Of a stretch of DNA of 64,000 nucleotides, positions 51,855 through 59,676 are shown in pieces; position 1 is the stretch's first letter; every line of letters starts with the position of its first letter. Position numbers and translations under genes: made by a program. The notes beneath the pieces are model-generated. The model worked only from the letters and a program-made list of their open reading frames with translations. It did no database searches and was not told the DNA's origin. Source of the stretch: Leptospira fainei serovar Hurstbridge str. BUT 6 (GTDB lineage: Bacteria; Spirochaetota; Leptospiria; Leptospirales; Leptospiraceae); contig NZ_AKWZ02000002.1 in the NCBI RefSeq assembly GCF_000306235.2, forward strand, positions 510,001-574,000, written 5' to 3'.

Positions 51855-52902
51855 GACCTACACCAGTTTCCTTTCCTACTATACCAATAAGACTCCGTTT
51901 TGTGTCCAAAAGAATTCGGTAGTTTTCTAGCCAATTCCGACCGAGGATTCCTCGTATCCCCTTATTAAAATCCTGCGAAATCGCCTCTGGAGGAATTCCA
52001 CCCGGAAATACTTCCAATTCGGATAAACAAAACTCCGTGGCTTCTCCCATTTTTTTTACAAAGACCGGGCAAAAGGGTTTAAAAATTCTCGTCCGAGCGG
52101 ATAAACGCCCTCCTCCGAAATTGAATACCATCGTTTCGGAGCCTTCCGAGTACTGAAGTTCTTCCGCACCTCCCCATTCCATCGCCGTATATTTTGCACC
52201 CGTATCCAAGACCCAAGCTTCCATATTGATTCCCGGCGGTCTAAGGATAAAAGCCAAGGGCTGACCGGAACGAATCTGCAGATGAAAGAGATTATCTTCC
52301 TGAAACCCGGGAGCCGGTTTAGATTCCTCGGACTTCCAGAACGAAATCCGTTTCGGTAATTCTAAGAGAACGACATGACCTAGAAAGGCATTCATCCCGA
52401 GCAGACCTTGGACTCTCAATTCGGGCGGAAAAGTATGAGAGTAAAATTGGATTTCGCCGGGAACCCGCCCTCCTCTAAAAAATAGAGGAGCGGAATGAAC
52501 TCTTCGTACGGATCGAATGCTGCCGCCGGGAAAACTTGCACTCAAAACTTTTGTGGGTGAATTCGTGGGAACGTGTTCTTCGGCCAAGAAAGATGCGAAG
52601 GAACCGGTATCTAAAAGAAATCGAATCGGCTCTGCGCCTTCTTCTAAGGAAAATTCCAAAACCGGCAAATGATCCACGTTACGTAGCGGAAGACGTAACC
52701 ACTTTCCTCCCGGAGCTTCTTCCACATGAGTATATTCCGGAAGTAATTCCGAGAACCGGATCGGAAGGCAGAATGAAAGCGGAAAAAGAAATATTGTTAA
52801 GCGAATGAATAGGATGGAAAAATTTAAGAAGCTCTTTGCGGCTCCGACAAGTTTACTATCTTTAACCCGATAAAAACGATCCGTAAAAAAAACTATTCCC
52901 AT
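51847..52902 (-). CDS. Retropepsin-like aspartyl protease family protein
   Basis: A 351-residue protein with a probable N-terminal membrane anchor or signal (FSILFIRLTIFLFPLSFCL). It has two aspartyl protease active-site motifs, FLLDTGSFASF and WVLDTGAKYTA, each followed by hydrophobic strands, plus GLLGMNAFLGHVVLL and GILGRNWLENYRILLD, the companion G-x-L-G motifs. The two halves therefore form an intramolecular pair like pepsin. Substrate and localisation (periplasm or outer surface) unknown. The gene begins a run of coupled genes through mnmA. Confidence 0.8.
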   Translation of the reverse strand: MGIVFFTDRFYRVKDSKLVGAAKSFLNFSILFIRLTIFLFPLSFCLPIRFSELLPEYTHVEEAPGGKWLRLPLRNVDHLPVLEFSLEEGAEPIRFLLDTGSFASFLAEEHVPTNSPTKVLSASFPGGSIRSVRRVHSAPLFFRGGRVPGEIQFYSHTFPPELRVQGLLGMNAFLGHVVLLELPKRISFWKSEESKPAPGFQEDNLFHLQIRSGQPLAFILRPPGINMEAWVLDTGAKYTAMEWGGAEELQYSEGSETMVFNFGGGRLSARTRIFKPFCPVFVKKMGEATEFCLSELEVFPGGIPPEAISQDFNKGIRGILGRNWLENYRILLDTKRSLIGIVGKETGVGHE

Positions 52903-52965
52903 CTTTCAACGCTCCTAATAGAGGAAACGTATTCCGACGAACCGTCAAGCAAAGGAGGAGATACG

Positions 52966-53196
52966 TTAGGTCAGTTTTTTAATACAACGATTGTTCGGAC
53001 AACGAGTATGATCGATTACGCAATCTCTGTATTCGATTCCGGTCTTTGCATCCTTGGATTTGTATTCTATGAAGCACGCATAGGGCGAAAAATCGAATTC
53101 TTCCCGACCGAGAGCCCGATTTCGAATCCTTCTGCCTAACTCCGCTTCTTCAGTTTGGCTAAGATAGAAATGGTCCAGCGCAAGTTGTCTTTCCAT
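52966..53196 (-). CDS. Small hypothetical protein with C-terminal cysteines
   Basis: About 76 residues from ATG 53196. An in-frame TTG at 53247 would add 17 residues (with SGYVFWVF), but neither start has a strong Shine-Dalgarno sequence. No known domain. A charged helix (EEAELGRRIRNRALGREE) is followed by CFIEYKSKDAKTGIEYRDC and DHTRCPNNRC, giving four cysteines in the last third, possibly a small metal-binding or disulfide structure. It lies alone between the aspartyl protease and the GGDEF gene. Function unknown. Confidence 0.55.
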   Translation of the reverse strand: MERQLALDHFYLSQTEEAELGRRIRNRALGREEFDFSPYACFIEYKSKDAKTGIEYRDCVIDHTRCPNNRCIKKLT

Positions 53197-53284
53197 GATA
53201 GATTCATCGGCAAAAACCCAAAAGACATAACCGCTGATTTTTCGCAAAATCGGAAACTAAAGGTAAAATTCCTTTCGAAAGCGC

Positions 53285-54364
53285 TCAATTTGAGTTGAGA
53301 GATTGGTGTATAATGGTTCTATTTTTTCCGGAATGTTTCGCCTCGTAAAGGGCCTTATCCGCTCTTTCGATCAAATCTTTGTTATTCCGGTCCGAAACCC
53401 AAAATTCGGAAACTCCGATAGAAAGAGTCACTTTAAAATCAGGTCCTCCATTCGGATTCGGAATCGAGGTCGCTTCTACAGCTTTACGAATTCGTTCCCC
53501 CATTTCGAAACCTTTCTTCAGATCGGCTCCGGGCATAACTAAGCAGAATTCCTCGCCGCCGTATCTCGCCGCAATATCATGTTTTCCTGCGCTTTCAATC
53601 AATCTTTTTGCGACTGCAATTAAGACTTCGTCTCCGGCCTGATGGCCATGAGTATCGTTAAACTTCTTAAAATTATCCACGTCCGTGAATAACAATGCGA
53701 GACCTGTCCTTTTTTTACGGCATCGCTCCATTTCTTCCTTCAGTTTTGTCTGGAAATAATGATGAACTTTTAAGCCGGTCATCATATCTACCGTAGCGAG
53801 TTCGTACAAACGCGAATTTTCCACCGCAATTCCGGCCAATGTCGACAGTGTCGTTAGAAAGTCCCGATCCTCCTCCATCCATTCGCCGAGAGTGATTTTT
53901 TCTCCCAATAATAAGAGTCCGTTCACTTTGCCTTTAGCGTTCAGAGGAATGATTAGATCGCCTCCGATCTTCCTGAGAAACTGTAGCTCGGGGCTCAAAC
54001 CCATCGCCTCCTCCACTTGATCGGGAGTCATCGCCTTCAATTTGGTTTCCAAAAAAGTAACCAAAGGCGCGTCGGTCTTAATGCGGAAGCTTACGTCATC
54101 TTCGTTTAAATCGAATCCTTTAAAGCTAGGTTCCAGTTCGAAATAATTCGAATCCGCTTCGGGCGCCAGAAAAATCGCTGCGCTTAACGTTTGAAGTTGA
54201 GCAAGGCAGATATTTAAGATGGCGTCTATAAGATACTTGTAATCGAGTGTAGAGTTAAGGGCTTTACTGATCTCGATTAATTGCTTTTGATCGTAGATCT
54301 TTTTCTCATAGTACTCGATCATTAGAGGATCGTTGTCTTTTCCGATCAAGTTGGATTCTCCCAT
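53285..54364 (-). CDS. GAF-GGDEF protein (probable diguanylate cyclase)
   Basis: A 359-residue signalling protein. After a short helix (EYYEKKIYDQKQLIEISKAL) comes a GAF domain (about 30-190: LDYKYLIDAILNICLAQLQ to AGIAVENSRLYELA; quoted in pieces), then a GGDEF domain (about 195-355) with LFTDVDNFKKFNDTHGHQAGDEVL and RYGGEEF, the active-site variant that makes cyclic di-GMP. There is no RxxD inhibition site before GGEEF, so product inhibition may be weak. The GAF ligand is unknown. A c-di-GMP receptor candidate is at 46898. Confidence 0.9.
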   Translation of the reverse strand: MGESNLIGKDNDPLMIEYYEKKIYDQKQLIEISKALNSTLDYKYLIDAILNICLAQLQTLSAAIFLAPEADSNYFELEPSFKGFDLNEDDVSFRIKTDAPLVTFLETKLKAMTPDQVEEAMGLSPELQFLRKIGGDLIIPLNAKGKVNGLLLLGEKITLGEWMEEDRDFLTTLSTLAGIAVENSRLYELATVDMMTGLKVHHYFQTKLKEEMERCRKKRTGLALLFTDVDNFKKFNDTHGHQAGDEVLIAVAKRLIESAGKHDIAARYGGEEFCLVMPGADLKKGFEMGERIRKAVEATSIPNPNGGPDFKVTLSIGVSEFWVSDRNNKDLIERADKALYEAKHSGKNRTIIHQSLNSN

Positions 54365-54503
54365 TCCGTGGTTACAATGGTTACTATTTCGCTATGCCCA
54401 TATCGGCGAAGAATTTTCGACTGAAATGAAAGTCGATTTGCTCCAAGGTAGTAGCATCAAAAACGTTTCCTTGTGGAAATCAAACTCTTTTTAGTTTTTT
54501 CAC

Positions 54504-54532
54504 TTGACTTTAAGCCCGTGCGAGTGAAACAT
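54504..54532 (+). promoter_or_regulatory. Possible promoter of tRNA-fMet
   Basis: TTGACT at 54504-54509 is a good -35; 17 bases later AAACAT (54527-54532) is a poor -10. The tRNA begins 14 bases downstream. Low to moderate support. Confidence 0.4.
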
Positions 54533-54545
54533 GGTTTCAAGACAC

Positions 54546-54618
<73 letters not shown>

Positions 54619-54743
54619 GAGTGTCACGCCAATCTTAACATCCGTAAAAGCAAACAATTGGACGCGCAAAACTTGCGTAATTCGACAATTTGTTTTAATT
54701 TCTTTTTGAATTCTCTATAAATCTAATTCGAAAGGATTACTTA

Positions 54744-55526
54744 TTAGGATTTACCGAGTTCTTTCGATCTTTCTGTCGCTCGTTTAACCGCTGCAAGGAT
54801 TGAATAAGCGAACTTGTTTTTTTCCAACTCTTCCAAGCCGGCGATAGTTGTTCCGCCGGGAGAAGTGACGCGATTTTTCAATTCTTCTGGATGCAGGTCA
54901 GGATTTTTTTCTCTCTCTTCCATCAAGAGACTCGCGGCACCCAATACGGTATGAATGGATAGCTCTAAGGACTGACTGTATGTTAGACCTGATGCAACTC
55001 CACCTTCCGCCAAACTTTGTATAAAGCGAAAAACATAAGCCGGTCCTGATCCGGACAAACCTGTAACAGAGTCTAGCAATTCTTCCTTAGATACTTCTAA
55101 GCAATACGAGATGGGAGAAAAAATTTCTCTAACGGTCGGGTAAAGTTCAGAATCTCCGAAATAGCCTAATGCTCCTTTTTCGACGAGAATCGGCAGATTG
55201 GGCATGATTCTTACCACTTTGGATCCTTTCGGCGCAGAGTCGCGTAACGCGATGGTATCGATTCCTGCGGCTACCGAGAGGATTTTCTTAGGTGAATCTA
55301 AAGTCTTAAGAGTTTTAGAAACATCTCCCGGTTTTACGGAAATCAGCAGGAGTTCCGATTTTTTTTGAAACTCTTCCCAGTTGTTCTCCAGAAGAATTCC
55401 CTCCGCTTTCTCTGCGGGCAGATATGGATCGAAGCCGAGAACATTTTTTTTTCTATTTTTAAGCGAACGATAAATCGCTCCGCCCATGTTTCCACAACCG
55501 ATGATTCCGATAGTTTCTTGGCTCAT
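54744..55526 (-). CDS. proC: Pyrroline-5-carboxylate reductase
   Basis: Last step of proline synthesis, NAD(P)H-dependent. GIIGCGNMGGAIYRSL is the dinucleotide-binding motif, VVRIMPNLPILVEKGALGYF is conserved, and VTGLSGSGPAYVFRFIQSLAEGG with TSPGGTTIAGLEELE is the P5CR signature. 260 residues is normal. ATG 55526 overlaps the YggS stop by four bases, the common yggS-proC arrangement. Confidence 0.95.
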   Translation of the reverse strand: MSQETIGIIGCGNMGGAIYRSLKNRKKNVLGFDPYLPAEKAEGILLENNWEEFQKKSELLLISVKPGDVSKTLKTLDSPKKILSVAAGIDTIALRDSAPKGSKVVRIMPNLPILVEKGALGYFGDSELYPTVREIFSPISYCLEVSKEELLDSVTGLSGSGPAYVFRFIQSLAEGGVASGLTYSQSLELSIHTVLGAASLLMEEREKNPDLHPEELKNRVTSPGGTTIAGLEELEKNKFAYSILAAVKRATERSKELGKS

Positions 55527-56188
55527 GTCCTCTCTCCGAATATTGCGCTTCCGATTCTTACGTAATCGCTTCCTTCCGATACTGCAATTCTATAATCTCC
55601 GGACATCCCCATAGAAAGTTTGGCCTCGGGAAAATAATCCTGACGAATTCGTCCTAATTCATGAAAAACGTTTCGTGTGATTTCCTCATCTCCGGAACTG
55701 GGGCCCATCGTCATTAATCCTTCTATCCTGCAAAATTCCGAAGAAAAAGAAGAATGATTTCTTAAAAATTCCAGCAGCTGGGGACGTGAGAAGCCGGATT
55801 TGGACGTTTCTTCCGTTAGATTCACTTGTAGGAAGATTCCCATTTTCCATCGATCTCTTTCCAATCGTTTTCTCAGTTCTTCCAAAGCGCCGGTCGAACC
55901 GACTCCATGAGCGTAAGAATATAGTCCGGCATATTTTCTTAAAGTTCCCGACTGCAACGGCCCGATATGATGGAGAATAAAATCCACTCCGGCTTTTCCG
56001 AAATCTGCGAACTTATCCCAACCTTCTTGCACCCGATTTTCTCCGAAATGCAGACAGCCTCCCGAAATCGCCTGAGCCACTTTTTCCTTCGGCTGAAATT
56101 TAGAGACAGCGATGATCGTAGCGGGATTTTCGGGCCGAATCGATTCGATTTCTGATCGCAATGAAGAATATTGTTCTAAAACTCCCAA
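55523..56188 (-). CDS. YggS family pyridoxal phosphate-dependent protein
   Basis: A single-domain PLP protein of 221 residues that helps PLP and amino-acid homeostasis and has no known catalytic activity. AVSKFQP contains the PLP lysine, then HFGENRVQEGWDK, HHIGPLQSG, TSKSGF, GLMTMGP and LSMGMSGDYRIAVSEGSDYVRIGSAIFG, the family signature with its phosphate-binding serines. TTG 56188 has AGGA seven bases upstream. Coupled to proC. Confidence 0.93.
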   Translation of the reverse strand: MGVLEQYSSLRSEIESIRPENPATIIAVSKFQPKEKVAQAISGGCLHFGENRVQEGWDKFADFGKAGVDFILHHIGPLQSGTLRKYAGLYSYAHGVGSTGALEELRKRLERDRWKMGIFLQVNLTEETSKSGFSRPQLLEFLRNHSSFSSEFCRIEGLMTMGPSSGDEEITRNVFHELGRIRQDYFPEAKLSMGMSGDYRIAVSEGSDYVRIGSAIFGERT

Positions 56189-56205
56189 GACGCAATCCTA
56201 CGCTG

Positions 56206-56901
56206 CTACTCTTCCTTGGATTTCTTTTTCAGAGTGGACATTTCCTTTTCCAATCGTTCGACTCTTTTTTCCAAAGGAAGATTCTTTTTTGCGCGGACAG
56301 CTTTATCCGATTTTACGCCTAGTTTCTTTTCCAGTCTATTGACTCTTTTTTCCAGTGAATGCAAGCGAGTTTGCATTCTACCGGCATGAGGTTTCTTCTT
56401 TTTATATGAATGCTTTCTATGTTTACGGGCGACCCTTTCTGATTTTTTAGGGGTTTCTTCTTCGCCGCCCTTAAATTCCATAGGACGCTTGGATTTCGGT
56501 AAAGGTTGGTTTACTTCAGGATACTCTTCCCTACTCGATTCCCGCTTGCCGGTCGCCTCATCATGACGATCCGTTCCTTTAGATTTTCCTTTTTCAGGAC
56601 CTAACCCGGGGACCTCGTAATCCGTTTTCGGCAAAGGTTTAGAAATTTCGTTTCCGGTCTCTTTCGGCGGTGCGAATTCCGAATCGAAATTTTGCGTCGG
56701 AGGCGGGAGTTCTTTGCTAGGTTGAACTTCGTCCAAGCCGATGATCACTCTCTCGTTCGGAGCCTGTTCGTTCGACGACGCTTGTTGATTTTTTATCCAT
56801 GCGGATATTTTATCCCGCTGGAAGATTACGTAAACGATCAAGCATCCCAACAAAAGGATTAGTAATCCACCTAGAAGAGTTTTCAGAATATCCCGGTTCA
56901 T
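56206..56901 (-). CDS. Single-pass membrane protein with coiled-coil C-terminus
   Basis: Unrecognised 231-residue protein. An N-terminal helix (LLGGLLILLLGCLIVYVIF, residues about 9-27) is followed by a Pro/Glu/Lys-rich disordered stretch (about 50-160), a very basic patch (RKHRKHSYKKKK) and a heptad-type coiled coil (SLEKRVNRLEKKLGV, then LEKRVERLEKEMSTLKK). It probably projects a coiled coil into cytoplasm or periplasm. It lies 17 bases upstream of the YggS gene and may be in the same unit. No function is proposed. Confidence 0.6.
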   Translation of the reverse strand: MNRDILKTLLGGLLILLLGCLIVYVIFQRDKISAWIKNQQASSNEQAPNERVIIGLDEVQPSKELPPPTQNFDSEFAPPKETGNEISKPLPKTDYEVPGLGPEKGKSKGTDRHDEATGKRESSREEYPEVNQPLPKSKRPMEFKGGEEETPKKSERVARKHRKHSYKKKKPHAGRMQTRLHSLEKRVNRLEKKLGVKSDKAVRAKKNLPLEKRVERLEKEMSTLKKKSKEE

Positions 56902-57001
56902 ACGTTTTCCTTTCTACAATATCGGCCTATTAAGGGCTACAAACGGGTAAAAAACCCCGGTTTACCTCAGGGGAAACCCTAATTCTTCCGAAAGAACTAG
57001 G

Positions 57002-57751
57002 GTGGCCAGGCGCGTATTATTCTGCTTACTACCGATCTTATCGATAGTTTTTATTCCCGCAAACTCATCCTGGGCTCCGCCTATCACCCGCGATCAAGAC
57101 GAGGCAAGTCGAGTTTTGCAACTTGAAAAAGTACTCGGAGATTGGAAACACTACAACCTTTTTCTAGTGGATGCATTCGAAGGTTCGAGACCTTGGGAAA
57201 TATACCGAGGAATTTCGTTTATCAACAGAATCGAATTCACGTCCCAAATCCCCTCCTCCGCGGCTTTCTTAAAAGAAAAAGAACTCTATAAGGAAGCTCC
57301 ATCGGAAGAATATAGATCCATGATGATTCATAGCTTCTTTGAAAACCCGAAGGAGGAACATCTGGAAATCAGACCGAAAGAACCGATTCGATTGCCGATC
57401 GGCATTCCGATTCGAATTTTTTTCTGGGCCTACTCTTCCAACCATAACGCATCGATCGAAATCGTATTCCGACAAAGAAAGTCCAAAGAAGTACGCCTGG
57501 AAATCGGAGATTTAAAATTCGAGGGTTGGAAGAGAATCGAAACCAAACTTTCCGTTCCCGGTCGAAATATACGTCTCAACCAATCGCTTCGATTTCCGTT
57601 GGAAGTCAGTGCAATTCGAATCAAACCGAGTCCGTTTCAACCGAAAGGTGAATTCGTATTTTATCTGGATCGATTCGGAATACTGATCGATAATCGAGAC
57701 GAAATTTACCCGGGAGCGGAGATCAAAGACAATTGGGGAACTGCTCTATAA
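57002..57751 (+). CDS. FlaA-like flagellar filament sheath family protein
   Basis: A 249-residue exported protein with a signal peptide (VLFCLLPILSIVFIPANSSWA). The core WKHYNLFLVDAFEGSRPWEIYRG, the region PIGIPIRIFFWAYSSNHNASIEI and KPKGEFVFYLDRFGIL-like strands resemble the spirochaete FlaA outer layer family, a beta-sandwich that decorates periplasmic flagella. It is shorter and more divergent than FlaA1/FlaA2, so it may be a paralogue with another role. GTG 57002; its end overlaps the convergent HAD gene by 29 bases. Confidence 0.6.
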   Translation: MARRVLFCLLPILSIVFIPANSSWAPPITRDQDEASRVLQLEKVLGDWKHYNLFLVDAFEGSRPWEIYRGISFINRIEFTSQIPSSAAFLKEKELYKEAPSEEYRSMMIHSFFENPKEEHLEIRPKEPIRLPIGIPIRIFFWAYSSNHNASIEIVFRQRKSKEVRLEIGDLKFEGWKRIETKLSVPGRNIRLNQSLRFPLEVSAIRIKPSPFQPKGEFVFYLDRFGILIDNRDEIYPGAEIKDNWGTAL

Positions 57752-58340
57752 GAAAATTACGGAGTTCCCCCGGATTCTTAGGATCGAAGCGAAAGGCATT
57801 CCAATTTAAATATCCTGCAACCTCGACATTAGTCGCATTATCATCCACGAAGACGTATTCTCTGTCCGGGTAATCCGTTTGGATCCATTGATAATATTCC
57901 TGAGCGGGTTTACGCACGCCCATTTCGCAGGAAAAGTAAAGCCGATCTAAAGAGAGCAAAAGAGAACCCACTTCCGGAAATTGGAGTAACTCCTTGTACC
58001 AAACGGAATAATTGCTGGCTAGCAGAACCTGAAATCCTTTCTCCTTCAGAGTCTTCACGATCTGAAAAGATTCCTGAATCGGATGGACCGAAGAAAACAT
58101 TCGTTCCTTCAATTCCTGCGGGGATGGAAGTCCGGCGTTTCTATGAGACTCCAAGTAAAACCGGGAAAAGAATTCTTCTTCCGTGATCTGCCCTTTTTCG
58201 AAATCCAAGAAAGCTTGCCTTTCTCGGCCATTTCGAAAAGATTCCAATTGGTCCTTGGACAAGAGCGCCTTCAAAGCCGTATGAAACGGATCTTTGATGA
58301 GAGTGTCCATCAGATCGAACACGAAAAGCGGAGATCGCAT
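57723..58340 (-). CDS. HAD-superfamily hydrolase
   Basis: A 205-residue HAD phosphatase with a small helical cap (about 20-100). Motif I is FDLMDTLI, motif II VLLASNYS, motif III lysine in MGVRKPAQEYY and motif IV VFVDDNATNVEVA. Motif I has Asp-x-x-Asp rather than Asp-x-Asp, so the acid/base position appears to be methionine; I have seen this DxMDTL form in some HAD relatives. Its ATG at 58340 faces the waaA start at 58347. Substrate unknown. Confidence 0.83.
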   Translation of the reverse strand: MRSPLFVFDLMDTLIKDPFHTALKALLSKDQLESFRNGRERQAFLDFEKGQITEEEFFSRFYLESHRNAGLPSPQELKERMFSSVHPIQESFQIVKTLKEKGFQVLLASNYSVWYKELLQFPEVGSLLLSLDRLYFSCEMGVRKPAQEYYQWIQTDYPDREYVFVDDNATNVEVAGYLNWNAFRFDPKNPGELRNFLIEQFPNCL

Positions 58341-58346
58341 ACCCCA

Positions 58347-59582
58347 ATGGTTTTCATATATCGGATTTTGACGATTCTTCTTTGGCCTCCTCTTTATGTT
58401 TTCTCATTCATTATTCCAGCAGCCCGAGAATTCCTACGAATTCGGTCGGACGACAAGAAAAAGATACTTGCGGCTTCGTTGCCCGGATCGAATCAAAGGG
58501 TGGTCTGGCTCCACGCCGCTTCGGTAGGAGAGCTGGATCAGTGTAAGGCGTTAGCCGTCGTTTTTAGAGAAAAGGAACCTGAAACTCTCATACTTCAAAG
58601 CGTATTCTCACCGTCCGTTCGTGAATCTCAATTGGATGCTTTCCCAGCGCATGTGAAATTTCATCTTCCTTTGGATTTTCCATGGGCTTACGCTTTTATT
58701 TTCGAAAAATTTCATCCGGAACTACTGATTCTCATGGCTTGGGATCGTTGGCCGAATTTATTACTCGAGGCAAGAAGGCGAGGAGCTCTTACGATTTTAG
58801 CAAGCGCGGTCTTAACTCCGCCCGAAGGTTTTTTCAAAGAGCGTTTTTATCGTTCCGTCTTCGGTTTGTTCGATCGAATTTTTCCTTCTCATACTTCCGC
58901 CGAACAAAGCTTTCGAAATTTATTGGGATCTTCCGCGAAAATCAAGACGTTGGGGGATTGTAGAATAGATACTGTGATTCGAAAAGTTGAATCGAACCCT
59001 CGACGCTTTGAAAGACCTGAGAACTATCCTTTTTCAAAAATATTTCTGCTCGCATCCACGTATGAAGAATGCGAAAATCTATTGTTACCTCTATTGTCCG
59101 AACCTTCCCTTCAGGATTTCGCGTTCTGGATTTTCCCTCATAAAACCGATTCGTCCAGAATTCAATCGGTTCTCGGCCAGGTCAAAAAGCGGACAGAAAA
59201 CTATTGTCTATTTAGTTCAAAGCCCTTCGAAAAAATCGATTCGCGAGTTATCATATTCGATGTTTTAGGCCTGTTAGCTTATGCTTACCAAGTAGTGGAT
59301 TTCGCCTATGTCGGAGGCGCTTTGCATAACCGAGTACACAATGTCTTGGAACCCGCGTATTTCGGTCTTCCACTATTAACCGGCCCAAGAATCGATCATT
59401 CTCCTGAGGCCAAGGAATTGAACCGTCACGGAGGACTCTTCATCATTCGAAATCGGGAAGACGTGATTCCGATCCTTTCCTTATCGGAAGAAAAAAAGAC
59501 GGAGATTGCGGAAACAAATCGATCCTTCTTGGAAACCGGACGCGGAGCGGGAGATAGAATCTATAGAGCTTTGCGCGACTAA
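58347..59582 (+). CDS. waaA: 3-deoxy-D-manno-octulosonic acid (Kdo) transferase
   Basis: Adds Kdo to lipid A at the inner membrane, essential for building LPS core. An N-terminal membrane helix (ILTILLWPPLYVFSFIIP) is followed by AASVGE with the catalytic glutamate (Glu62), and in the donor half by FVxxK-like regions, VVDFAYVGGALHNRVHNVLEPAYFGLPLLTGP. The long frame extends to 58083 but that part is antisense to the HAD gene; ATG 58347 gives the usual N-terminus and 411 residues. Its start lies six bases from the divergent HAD start. GGAG is 13 bases upstream, an unusually long spacing. Confidence 0.9.
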   Translation: MVFIYRILTILLWPPLYVFSFIIPAAREFLRIRSDDKKKILAASLPGSNQRVVWLHAASVGELDQCKALAVVFREKEPETLILQSVFSPSVRESQLDAFPAHVKFHLPLDFPWAYAFIFEKFHPELLILMAWDRWPNLLLEARRRGALTILASAVLTPPEGFFKERFYRSVFGLFDRIFPSHTSAEQSFRNLLGSSAKIKTLGDCRIDTVIRKVESNPRRFERPENYPFSKIFLLASTYEECENLLLPLLSEPSLQDFAFWIFPHKTDSSRIQSVLGQVKKRTENYCLFSSKPFEKIDSRVIIFDVLGLLAYAYQVVDFAYVGGALHNRVHNVLEPAYFGLPLLTGPRIDHSPEAKELNRHGGLFIIRNREDVIPILSLSEEKKTEIAETNRSFLETGRGAGDRIYRALRD

Positions 59583-59593
59583 GAATCTTCAGG

Positions 59594-59631
59594 TCAAAGC
59601 GCCCTGGTTCGGGAGTCATTCTCCGCTTTGA
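59594..59631. repeat. Inverted repeat between waaA and nadE
   Basis: TCAAAGCG (59594-59601) and CGCTTTGA (59624-59631) form perfect 8-base arms around a 22-base loop. It is followed on the plus strand by six A, not T, so it is not a standard terminator in that direction. It could be an operator or mRNA structure before nadE. Confidence 0.4.
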
Positions 59632-59676
59632 AAAAAGGTTTTCTCCTGCCGCTCGGTCGCAGAGACTGGGGAGGAA

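Noticed and set aside
54640..54720. Possible terminator after tRNA-fMet (ACGC...GCGT and nearby AAACAATT/AATTTGTTT)
   Set aside because: Stems are short and imperfect, and the T-rich tract is not placed directly after a stable hairpin.
56940..57000. CCCC...GGGG followed by T-run on the minus strand upstream of the coiled-coil gene
   Set aside because: The stem is only four base pairs with a long loop and would terminate nothing known on that strand; possible leader attenuator but too weak to list.
58083..58346. N-terminal extension of the Kdo transferase frame
   Set aside because: It runs antisense to the HAD hydrolase coding region and lies before the family-typical N-terminus at 58347.
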